A stretch of 64,000 nucleotides of DNA from Alteromonas gracilis (GTDB lineage: Bacteria; Pseudomonadota; Gammaproteobacteria; Enterobacterales; Alteromonadaceae), in assembly GCF_002993325.1 (NCBI RefSeq), contig NZ_PVNO01000026.1, positions 248,001 to 312,000 of the forward strand, read 5' to 3'. The position numbers and the translations under genes were made by a program. Each line of letters starts with the position of its first letter. Within the stretch, counting starts at the first letter, position 1. The notes beneath the pieces were generated by a model. The model saw only the letters and a list, made by a program, of their open reading frames with translations. It was not told where the DNA came from and made no database searches. Below, piece after piece: positions 57,244 through 64,000 of this stretch.

Positions 57244-58344
57244 ATGGCATTTAACACTACACAAGAAATAATTGAAGACATTCGTCAGGGTAAAATGGTT
57301 ATCCTGATGGATGATGAAGACAGGGAAAACGAAGGCGACCTCATTATGGCGGCAGAGCACGTGACGCCTGAAGCCATAAATTTCATGGTGACCCACGCCC
57401 GCGGTTTGGTTTGTTTACCAATGACGCAAGAGCGCTGTCGCAGGCTTAATCTTCCGCTAATGGTGGATAAAAACGAAGCGCAGTTTTCAACTAACTTTAC
57501 CGTGTCCATTGAAGCGGCAACTGGCGTTACAACAGGTATATCAGCTGCCGATAGAGCAACAACTATAAAAGCTGCTGTTGCAAAAGACGCCAAAGCGACA
57601 GACATCGTGCAACCTGGTCATATCTTTCCGCTAATTGCAAAAGATGGTGGTGTTTTAAACCGAGCTGGTCACACTGAAGCAGGTGTAGATTTACCGCGTC
57701 TTGCTGGTTTAGAGCCAGCTGGGGTTATTGTTGAGATCCTTAATGAAGATGGCACCATGGCGCGCCGTCCTGAACTAGAGAAGTTTGCTGCCAAGCACAA
57801 CCTAAAAATAGGCACCATTGCAGATCTTATTGAATACCGTAACCTTAATGAAACGACTATTCAAAAAGTAGCTCAGTGCAATATGCCTACAGAATACGGC
57901 GATTTTGAGCTTCATACATTTAAAGATAGCATCGACAATCAACTGCACTTCGCTCTTAAAAAAGGCGATATCAAAGAAAACGAGCCTACGCTTGTCCGTG
58001 TACACCTTCACAATACGTTTAGTGATCTTCTCGGCTCTACTCGCGGTATTCATCGCTCGATGACGCTAGCCGATGGTATGCGAAAAATCTCAGAAGAAGG
58101 CGGTGTGTTGGTGCTGTTAGGTAAAGAAGAGCATATAGAAAGCCAAGTACGTCGGTTTGCCGCAGAAGACAGAGGTGAGCGTCCAACGGGTGCTGACTGG
58201 CAGGGCTCGTCACGCACTATCGGTGTAGGTAGTCAAATTCTTGCATCTATGGGCGTGCACAAAATGCGCTTGCTTAGTAAGCCAATTAAATATCATGCAC
58301 TTTCAGGTTACGGCCTTGAAGTTGTAGAGTACGTGCACGACTAG
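57244..58344 (+). CDS. ribBX: 3,4-dihydroxy-2-butanone-4-phosphate synthase with degenerate RibA-like domain (RibBX)
   Basis: A 366-residue fusion. The N-terminal RibB domain (1-203) is intact: [11 protein letters not shown] (23-33), HARGLVC, and [15 protein letters not shown]. The C-terminal domain (from about 208) follows the GTP cyclohydrolase II fold ([27 protein letters not shown]), but the three zinc-binding cysteines and the substrate Arg-rich segments are missing; the domain contains no cysteine after Cys217-region residues of the linker. This is the RibBX type, in which the RibA-like part is catalytically dead and thought to be regulatory or structural. A separate ribA must then exist elsewhere in the genome. 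Confidence 0.9.
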   Translation: MAFNTTQEIIEDIRQGKMVILMDDEDRENEGDLIMAAEHVTPEAINFMVTHARGLVCLPMTQERCRRLNLPLMVDKNEAQFSTNFTVSIEAATGVTTGISAADRATTIKAAVAKDAKATDIVQPGHIFPLIAKDGGVLNRAGHTEAGVDLPRLAGLEPAGVIVEILNEDGTMARRPELEKFAAKHNLKIGTIADLIEYRNLNETTIQKVAQCNMPTEYGDFELHTFKDSIDNQLHFALKKGDIKENEPTLVRVHLHNTFSDLLGSTRGIHRSMTLADGMRKISEEGGVLVLLGKEEHIESQVRRFAAEDRGERPTGADWQGSSRTIGVGSQILASMGVHKMRLLSKPIKYHALSGYGLEVVEYVHD

Positions 58345-58365
58345 CACGTGTAGAGCACAGCGAGA

Positions 58366-58469
58366 GTGGAGAGGGAATGCTCGTCGCAAACACGCGGTGA
58401 ATACGTCCCTGTACGCTCTGCCACCGCATCCATGCGGTGGAGGGTTTGCGACCAGCACTCCCTCCCCAC
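58366..58469. repeat. REP-like nested inverted repeat between ribBX and ribH
   Basis: The 26-bp arms 58366-58391 and 58444-58469 pair with only three mismatches. Inside is a second perfect hairpin, CCACCGCATCCATGCGGTGG (58421-58440). The element has no coding frame or T-tract and is G+C-richer than its surroundings, as intergenic REP/BIME units are. It is unrelated to the element at 16154. Confidence 0.7.
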
Positions 58470-58545
58470 ATTTGGCTAAGCATAAAGTGGCCGTTTACGA
58501 ATAGTTGAACTTACAGAAACAATCGATTTAGTTTGGGCGCAGTTG

Positions 58546-58554
58546 TGGTATACT
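58546..58554 (+). promoter_or_regulatory. Extended -10 promoter for ribH
   Basis: TGGTATACT: a TGN extension before TATACT (58549-58554), 31 bp upstream of the ribH start. The -35 region (near 58526) matches poorly, as is usual for extended -10 promoters. It gives ribH-nusB-thiL a start downstream of the REP-like repeat. Confidence 0.55.
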
Positions 58555-58584
58555 TCGCGCCGTTTTTTCTCGAGGAATTAAACC

Positions 58585-59058
58585 ATGCAGGTAATTGAAG
58601 GTAATATCAGAGCAACCGGTAAAAAGTTTGCTATTGTTGTAGCTCGCTTTAATAGCTTCGTAGTAGAAAGCTTACTGGAAGGTGCTTTAGACACGCTAGA
58701 GCGTCACGGTGAAGTAAATGAAGATGACATCACAGTGGTTCGCGTGCCTGGTGCCTACGAGTTACCTGTAGTGGCTAAGAAATTAGCTGAGAAAAAGTCA
58801 TTTGACGCTATCATTGCGCTAGGTGCAGTTATTCGTGGTGGTACGCCCCACTTTGATTTTGTCGCGGGGGAGAGCAATAAAGGCCTTGCACAAGTATCAC
58901 TAGAATACGGTATTCCAGTTTCATTTGGCGTAATCACCACAGATTCAATTGAACAAGCTATCGAACGTTCAGGTACTAAAGCGGGTAACAAAGGTGCAGA
59001 AGCTGCATTGGGCGCGCTTGAAATGGTTAACGTTATCGATGCTGTTGAAAAGCTTTAA
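58585..59058 (+). CDS. ribH: 6,7-dimethyl-8-ribityllumazine synthase
   Basis: A 157-residue lumazine synthase, the penultimate riboflavin step. Family segments include [37 protein letters not shown] (with the catalytic His) and [20 protein letters not shown]. It precedes nusB by 12 bp, the universal ribH-nusB pairing. Confidence 0.97.
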   Translation: MQVIEGNIRATGKKFAIVVARFNSFVVESLLEGALDTLERHGEVNEDDITVVRVPGAYELPVVAKKLAEKKSFDAIIALGAVIRGGTPHFDFVAGESNKGLAQVSLEYGIPVSFGVITTDSIEQAIERSGTKAGNKGAEAALGALEMVNVIDAVEKL

Positions 59059-59070
59059 GGTAAAAATTAA

Positions 59071-59493
59071 GTGAAAGTTTCAGCTCGTCGTAAAGCCCGT
59101 GAATTAGCCCTGCAAGGGATATATTCATGGCAAATGAGTCACAACGATATTCAGCAAGTTGAACTGGCGCTAGCTACCAGTAACGACATGCAAAAGGTTG
59201 ATATGGCGTACTTTCAAGCGTTGTTACGAGGCGTTGCACATAACGCGAGTAAGCTTGATACTACCATTAAACCGTATCTTGGTCGTCTGCCTGAAGAGTT
59301 GGACGCAATAGAAAAAGCGATCTTGCGCATTGCGACGCTGGAACTGACTGAGCGCATTGATGTACCTTATCGCGTAATTATTAATGAAGCGATTGAGCTT
59401 GCTAAGGCATTTGGTGCTGAAGAAAGCCACAAATTCATTAATGGTGCACTAGATAAAGCAGTGCGCACGTTGCGTAAAGACGAGCGCGACTAA
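59071..59493 (+). CDS. nusB: Transcription antitermination factor NusB
   Basis: A 140-residue all-helical protein that with NusE binds boxA RNA during rRNA antitermination. The N-terminal Arg-rich start (VSARRKARELALQGIYSWQ) and the C-terminal RVIINEAIELAKAFG...FINGALDK are typical. It begins with GTG at 59071. Followed by thiL. Confidence 0.96.
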   Translation: MKVSARRKARELALQGIYSWQMSHNDIQQVELALATSNDMQKVDMAYFQALLRGVAHNASKLDTTIKPYLGRLPEELDAIEKAILRIATLELTERIDVPYRVIINEAIELAKAFGAEESHKFINGALDKAVRTLRKDERD

Positions 59494-59540
59494 CCTTACC
59501 GTGGCGGCATGGATTGCCGCTAAAGGGTTTAAAAAATACT

Positions 59541-60506
59541 GTGAAAGAATTTGATCTTATCGGCCGCTATTTTTCAAACAGTGGCCATCGACGTAAAGAT
59601 GTTGTTATTGGTATAGGCGATGACTGTGCTGTAACAACGGTTCCTGAAAATCAACAGCTAGCCGTTACCACTGATACTCTTGTTGCAGGTGTGCATTTCC
59701 TAGCAGATGCGCCAGCGAAATCTGTGGCATACAAAACAGTGGCCGTTAACTTAAGTGACCTTGCTGCAATGGGCGCTGAGCCTGCGTGGATTAGCCTGTC
59801 GCTATCGCTTCCAGAAGTTGACGAGCCGTGGCTTGACGACTTTGTTTCAGGCCTATATGAGCTTACTCAATACTATTCAGTGCAGCTTATTGGCGGAGAC
59901 ACGGTGAAAGGGCCAATGGCCATGACGATTACCGCACAAGGTTTTATACCGCCAGGTTCTGAACTAACCCGAAGTGGGGCGAAACCAGGGGACTGGATAT
60001 ATGTTACCGGTACTTTAGGAGACGCTGGCGCGGGCCTAGATATTCTTCAAAATAAACTTAACGTAAGTGGTGAAGCCAAAGACGTGTTAGTTAACCGTCA
60101 TTACTTTCCGACACCGCGCGTTGCAGTTGGTACCGCTATTCGCCGTATTGCTACCTCATGTATTGATATATCTGATGGTTTAATTTCAGATTTGAACCAC
60201 ATTCTTAAAGCGTCCAATTGCGGTGCCACTGTGCATGTTGAGCGTTTACCTCTTTCTCGTGCTCTAACAAGCGCTGTGTCGCCAGAGCAGGCAATAGAAT
60301 ACGCATTGTCTGCCGGTGATGACTATGAGCTTATTTTCACCGTGAGTGAAGAGCAGCGAGGTAGCCTTGAAACCTCTTTAGCGAGCACTAATGTAAAAGC
60401 GACATGCATTGGCCAGTTAACAGGCCACAGCGGTACACTTTCATTGTTGAAAGATAATGAGAAATACACGCCAGTTACGTCTTCTGGTTACGAGCATAGC
60501 TTTTAA
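59541..60506 (+). CDS. thiL: Thiamine-monophosphate kinase
   Basis: A 321-residue kinase making thiamine diphosphate, the cofactor used by dxs nearby. Motifs: GIGDDCAV near the N-terminus, STDTLV-like VTTDTLVAGVHF, NLSDLAAMGAEP, IGGDTVKGP and ISDGLISDL. The GTG at 59541 aligns with the family start (KEFDLIGRYF); an in-frame TTG at 59514 is possible but less likely. It lies between nusB and pgpA, the conserved order. Confidence 0.95.
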   Translation: MKEFDLIGRYFSNSGHRRKDVVIGIGDDCAVTTVPENQQLAVTTDTLVAGVHFLADAPAKSVAYKTVAVNLSDLAAMGAEPAWISLSLSLPEVDEPWLDDFVSGLYELTQYYSVQLIGGDTVKGPMAMTITAQGFIPPGSELTRSGAKPGDWIYVTGTLGDAGAGLDILQNKLNVSGEAKDVLVNRHYFPTPRVAVGTAIRRIATSCIDISDGLISDLNHILKASNCGATVHVERLPLSRALTSAVSPEQAIEYALSAGDDYELIFTVSEEQRGSLETSLASTNVKATCIGQLTGHSGTLSLLKDNEKYTPVTSSGYEHSF

Positions 60507-60545
60507 TTGAAAACGTTAACAAAGATATAAGAGAAAGGACGTTAC

Positions 60546-61046
60546 ATGCAGGCTGAGTTTCGCGCTAGAGTGAGTATGAAAAACCCGACCCATTTTCTTG
60601 CGTTAGGGTTCGGTAGTGGCTTAATTCCATTTATGCCGGGTACATTTGGTTCACTTGCCGCAGTGCCGTTGCTTATAGCGTGTAGCCAAATTTCGCTAGT
60701 TTCCTTTATTGCGCTCACTCTGATATTTTCAGTGGTAGGTATTTACCTTTGCGGCAAAACTGCAGATGACATGCAGGTTCACGATCACGGCTCCATTGTA
60801 TGGGACGAAATAGCAGGTATGTTCGTGACCTTTCTTTTTGTACCCATCAGCGCCTCTTCATTGCTCGTTGGGTTTGTACTATTCAGGCTTTTTGATATTT
60901 TAAAGCCCTGGCCAATTGGTGTCATCGATAAGCGTTTGCACGGTGGTACAGGTATTATGCTTGACGATCTACTAGCGGGGGCTATGGCCTGCGGCTGTTT
61001 GCATTTGCTTATGGTGTTTTGGCCAGCGGCGCTGGCATTGTTTTAG
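60546..61046 (+). CDS. pgpA: Phosphatidylglycerophosphatase A
   Basis: A 166-residue inner-membrane phosphatase that makes phosphatidylglycerol. The N-terminal GFGSGLIPFMPGTFGSL segment, the acidic WDEIAGMFVTF motif and the C-terminal DDLLAGAMA are conserved PgpA features; three to four membrane segments. AAAGGA precedes the ATG. It ends the nrdR-to-pgpA block and is followed by a bidirectional terminator. Confidence 0.94.
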   Translation: MQAEFRARVSMKNPTHFLALGFGSGLIPFMPGTFGSLAAVPLLIACSQISLVSFIALTLIFSVVGIYLCGKTADDMQVHDHGSIVWDEIAGMFVTFLFVPISASSLLVGFVLFRLFDILKPWPIGVIDKRLHGGTGIMLDDLLAGAMACGCLHLLMVFWPAALALF

Positions 61047-61083
61047 TACAACGGTTGGCTTACCAACCTAACCTTTTAAATAG

Positions 61084-61110
61084 AAAAGCCCGCAGTATAT
61101 GCGGGCTTTT
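61084..61110. terminator. Bidirectional terminator between pgpA and dxs
   Basis: An 11-bp stem AAAAGCCCGCA / TGCGGGCTTTT with a 5-nt loop and a T run beyond. It lies between convergent pgpA and dxs. Confidence 0.88.
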
Positions 61111-61212
61111 TTATGTTTAAACAACGATGCCTTAGTCACTATGCATTAGTCACACTACAAGCTTATAAGACAAAGTTAGCTGCAACGGATTAAGCGAATG
61201 TTTTGAAAACCA

Positions 61213-63093
61213 CTAACGTTTGGTGAGGCTGGTGGCCGCAGCAACAATGCCTTCAGCGTCCAAACCATGCTCTTTATACATCTCTTGCTGGGTGCCTTGC
61301 AGAATAAAACTATCAGGTAGACCAAGCATCTTCACGGGTTTTAATACGCCATTTTGCTGCAAGTGCTCAAGAGCTGCGCTGCCAGCACCGCCCATTATAC
61401 AGCCGTCTTCTAACGTTATAAGTGCGCTGTGTTCACTAGCTGCTTTTAAGACCGCGTCGCCATCCAATGGTTTTATGAAACGCATATCAATGACCGTGGC
61501 ATCAATGGCTTCTGCAGCTTCAAGAGCGTAGGGCAGTAAGCAGCCAAAGTTAAGTATGGCAATACTTTCCGATTTATTTTTAGACGTTTCACGGCAGGTA
61601 CGAGACTTGCCAATTTGAAGCTCTGTCATGGCTTGGTCTGGCGTTACGCCCATACCAGCCCCACGAGGGTAGCGAACAGCGGCCGGCTTTTGTAGTTTAT
61701 GACCAGTGTAAAGCATTTGGCGGCATTCATTTTCATCAGAAGGTGCCATAACTACCATATTTGGAATACAGCGAAGGAAAGCGATATCAAACGCCCCTTG
61801 GTGAGTTGGGCCATCTGCACCCACTATGCCAGCTCTGTCTATCGCAAATAACACCGGTAAGTCTTGTATAGCTACATCATGAATGAGCTGGTCATAGGCA
61901 CGCTGCAAAAATGAAGAATAGATTGCGACAACCGCATTCATGCCGTCTTTTGCGAGCCCTGCGCCGAAGGTTACTGCATGCTGCTCAGCAATGGCTACAT
62001 CGAAGTACTGCTCAGGGAAGCGCTGAGAAAACTCTACCATCCCTGACCCTTCACGCATGGCAGGGGTGACTGCCATGAGTTTTGGATCTTGTTCTGCCAT
62101 ATCACATAACCACTGACCGAAAATGGCCGAGTAGGTGGGGGCAGAGGGTTTAGATTTAGGTAGTGCATTGTCCGCTGGGTTAAATTTCGGTACTGCGTGA
62201 AATTTGATAGGATCTTCTTCAGCTACCGCGTAACCTTTACCTTTTTTGGTCACAACATGTAACAACTGAGGACCCTCAAACTTACGCATGTTGCGAAGGG
62301 TATCAACCACTGCATTTACGTCATGGCCATCAATCGGGCCAATATAATTAAATCCAAGCTCTTCAAAGATAGTGCCGGGTACAACCATCCCTTTTAGGTG
62401 CTCTTCTGCTCGGCTTGCAAATTCTTTGATAGGAGGAACGTTGCTTAGCAGTTTCTTGCCGCCGTCACGTATAGAGTTAAAGAAATTACCTGTTAGCAAG
62501 CGTGCAAGGTGACTGTTAAGGGCGCCAACGTTTTCAGATATCGACATTTCGTTGTCGTTAAGTACAACAACCATGTCTTTTTTGATATCGCCTGCGTGAT
62601 TAAGTGCTTCAAACGCCATACCAGCAGTCATCGCACCGTCGCCAATAACAGCAACTACCTTGCGATCCTTACCTTCTTTTTCTGCCGCTACAGCCATTCC
62701 TAGCGCTGCGCTTATCGACGTCGAAGAATGACCGACAGCAAAAGTATCGTATTCACTTTCAGGTGGCCACGGAAATGGATGGAGGCCATTCTTTTGACGA
62801 ATGGTGCTCATGCGCTCTGCGCGACCCGTAAGGATTTTGTGAGGATAGGCTTGATGGCCGACATCCCACAACAGTCGGTCGAATGGTGTGTTGTAAACGT
62901 AGTGAAGTGCTACCGTAAGCTCTACTGTTCCCAATCCAGAGGCAAAGTGACCGCTGGTTTGACTCACACTGTTGAGTAAGTACTCACGTAACTCATCGGC
63001 AAGTTCGCGTAATTTTTCTTGGGGCAGTTGCCTCAACTTGTCAGGTGTTTGCGCGAGCGCAAGCGTTGGGTAATGTTGGAGATCTAAACTCAT
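61213..63093 (-). CDS. dxs: 1-deoxy-D-xylulose-5-phosphate synthase
   Basis: A 626-residue thiamine-diphosphate enzyme, first and rate-setting step of the MEP isoprenoid pathway. Key segments: [15 protein letters not shown], the ThDP-binding [18 protein letters not shown] followed by NDNEMSIS, the [13 protein letters not shown] catalytic Glu, and the C-terminal transketolase domain. It follows ispA on the minus strand (gap 32 bp), giving the standard ispA-dxs operon. Its cofactor is made by thiL, convergent with it. Confidence 0.98.
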   Translation of the reverse strand: MSLDLQHYPTLALAQTPDKLRQLPQEKLRELADELREYLLNSVSQTSGHFASGLGTVELTVALHYVYNTPFDRLLWDVGHQAYPHKILTGRAERMSTIRQKNGLHPFPWPPESEYDTFAVGHSSTSISAALGMAVAAEKEGKDRKVVAVIGDGAMTAGMAFEALNHAGDIKKDMVVVLNDNEMSISENVGALNSHLARLLTGNFFNSIRDGGKKLLSNVPPIKEFASRAEEHLKGMVVPGTIFEELGFNYIGPIDGHDVNAVVDTLRNMRKFEGPQLLHVVTKKGKGYAVAEEDPIKFHAVPKFNPADNALPKSKPSAPTYSAIFGQWLCDMAEQDPKLMAVTPAMREGSGMVEFSQRFPEQYFDVAIAEQHAVTFGAGLAKDGMNAVVAIYSSFLQRAYDQLIHDVAIQDLPVLFAIDRAGIVGADGPTHQGAFDIAFLRCIPNMVVMAPSDENECRQMLYTGHKLQKPAAVRYPRGAGMGVTPDQAMTELQIGKSRTCRETSKNKSESIAILNFGCLLPYALEAAEAIDATVIDMRFIKPLDGDAVLKAASEHSALITLEDGCIMGGAGSAALEHLQQNGVLKPVKMLGLPDSFILQGTQQEMYKEHGLDAEGIVAAATSLTKR

Positions 63094-63125
63094 GTACTTA
63101 TTATCTTTTTCAACATGGCGCGTGG

Positions 63126-64000
63126 CTAATGGTCGCGTTTCACCAAAAGCTCGCTAAACGCAATTAAACTGTCAGTATTGTAGGGTAAACGCGCCAATGC
63201 TTGAAGTGCATTATCGTGAAGCTTTGCTAATTCTCTCTTGGCACCTTCCATGCCAAGCTTAGCTGGAAAGGTATTTTTCCCAAGTGCTTCGTCAGAACCT
63301 GCGGGTTTCCCTAATTTTTCGCTACTGCCCACAACATCTAAAATGTCATCTTGTACTTGAAAGGCTAAGCCAATATCCGCTGCATATGCCATTAAGTCAA
63401 TTTTAGTCTGAGGTAAAAGACCCTCACTAACGATGGCTACCATTTCTACGCAGGCTTGCAATAGGGCACCTGTTTTCATTTTATGAAGCGATTTTAGCTC
63501 GTCTATTGAGATAGTTTTACCCGTGCTCGCTAGGTCGATGGCTTGGCCGCCACACATTCCAACATAGCCCGCACTTTTAGCTAACACAGATAGTAACTGA
63601 CTTCGTTTCGATTCTGCGAAGGAACTCAAAGGCGCGTCGGCCAATACGGTAAAGGCAAGGGATTGTAGTGCATCACCTGCAAGAATGGCAGTTGCTTCAT
63701 CAAATGCGATATGGCAGGTTGGCTTGCCGCGGCGCAAGTCATCATCATCCATTGCCGGTAAGTCGTCATGTACCAGCGAATAAGCGTGCACGCACTCAAT
63801 GGCCATACTAATGGCCATTTGGTCTTTTTTGGGCACGTCTAGCGTATTACCCACTACCTGAACGAGCAATGGACGCATGCGTTTACCGCCTGCAAGTAGC
63901 GCGTGACGCATGGCGTCTTTTAGGCGCGGCGCGTAATCCGGTAAATCATCAATTAGTTTAAGAAGAGATGCATCAGTTTGCTGTTTGACTTGCTGATGCA
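63126..64000 (-). CDS. ispA: Farnesyl diphosphate synthase (5' end outside window)
   Basis: A prenyltransferase of which 290 residues are visible. The open frame continues to the window edge (ending [12 protein letters not shown]), so the ATG at 63911 is internal and only a few N-terminal residues are missing. The first Asp-rich motif is in [19 protein letters not shown], the second in QVQDDILDV, and GGKRMRP binds IPP. It condenses IPP with DMAPP/GPP to farnesyl diphosphate. xseB probably lies upstream, outside the window. Confidence 0.96.
   Translation of the reverse strand, partial: HQQVKQQTDASLLKLIDDLPDYAPRLKDAMRHALLAGGKRMRPLLVQVVGNTLDVPKKDQMAISMAIECVHAYSLVHDDLPAMDDDDLRRGKPTCHIAFDEATAILAGDALQSLAFTVLADAPLSSFAESKRSQLLSVLAKSAGYVGMCGGQAIDLASTGKTISIDELKSLHKMKTGALLQACVEMVAIVSEGLLPQTKIDLMAYAADIGLAFQVQDDILDVVGSSEKLGKPAGSDEALGKNTFPAKLGMEGAKRELAKLHDNALQALARLPYNTDSLIAFSELLVKRDH

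Noticed and set aside
55358-58584. FMN riboswitch in the rib operon
   Set aside because: The nrdR-ribD gap is only 43 bp, and the ribBX-ribH gap holds a simple nested inverted repeat without the multi-stem RFN layout.

Overview
The window looks like a chromosomal segment of an Alteromonas-like marine gammaproteobacterium (family Alteromonadaceae). This is inferred from protein character and gene order: ribF-ileS-lspA-fkpB-ispH, rpoE-rseABC, lepA-lepB-rnc-era, nrdR-ribD-ribE-ribBX-ribH-nusB-thiL-pgpA, and a minor pilin operon beside ispH. Base composition appears moderate and fairly even. I saw no rRNA, tRNA, CRISPR array, prophage, transposase or toxin-antitoxin pair. Almost all of it is core genome, so the unusual signals are mainly in intergenic DNA and in the pilin region.

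Layout. 1-7.4 kb: a cut-off OlsF/PlsC-like acyltransferase, an LpxH-like metallophosphatase, a LysR regulator divergent from a BASS-family transporter, and a reductase-kinase-reductase cassette. 7.4-8.3 kb: rpsT (UUG start) with a promoter, a palindrome and a tandem repeat upstream. 8.3-16.1 kb: murJ, then the ribF-ileS-lspA-fkpB-ispH operon. 16.1-16.7 kb: a 265-bp MITE-like element. 16.7-27 kb: a type IV pilus minor pilin operon (pilV-pilW-pilX-pilY1-pilE) facing a second pseudopilin operon ordered like E. coli ppdA-ppdB-ygdB-ppdC, plus a lone PilE-like pilin and a FimT/GspH-like pilin. 27-34 kb: nadE-glnB, slyD, ygfZ, sdhE-ygfX-maoC-like, nadB. 34-42 kb: the sigma-E locus (rpoE-rseA-rseB-rseC) with a recognisable autoregulatory promoter, then lepA-lepB-rnc-era. 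42-53.4 kb: pdxH, tatD, ytjB/serB, an 841-residue two-PilZ protein, radA, a small PilZ protein, ettA and an isolated lpxD. 53.5-64 kb: glyA, nrdR, riboflavin genes, nusB, thiL, pgpA, and convergent dxs and ispA (ispA cut by the window end).

How the genes work together. The sigma-E group senses envelope stress. murJ, lspA, lepB, lpxD and the LpxH-like enzyme build or service the envelope. ispH, dxs and ispA make isoprenoids. The rib genes with ribF make FMN/FAD, which nadB (FAD), pdxH (FMN) and sdhE (FAD attachment) use. The pilin genes would prime and cap type IV pili. Several starts were moved downstream of the longest open frame where a Shine-Dalgarno sequence or family alignment favoured it (LysR, lspA, pilE, nadE, ygfZ, rpoE, rseB, rnc, era, pdxH, serB, thiL).

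I did not find a clearly new defence or metabolic system. The best leads are the MITE-like element with solo termini at three convergent gene junctions, the double minor-pilin locus with an enlarged YgdB-like protein, a PilY1 whose vWA domain is split by two repeated domains, a RibBX protein without the zinc ligands of GTP cyclohydrolase II, and several unexplained inverted repeats in leaders (rpsT, rseB, ettA, nrdR, ribH).
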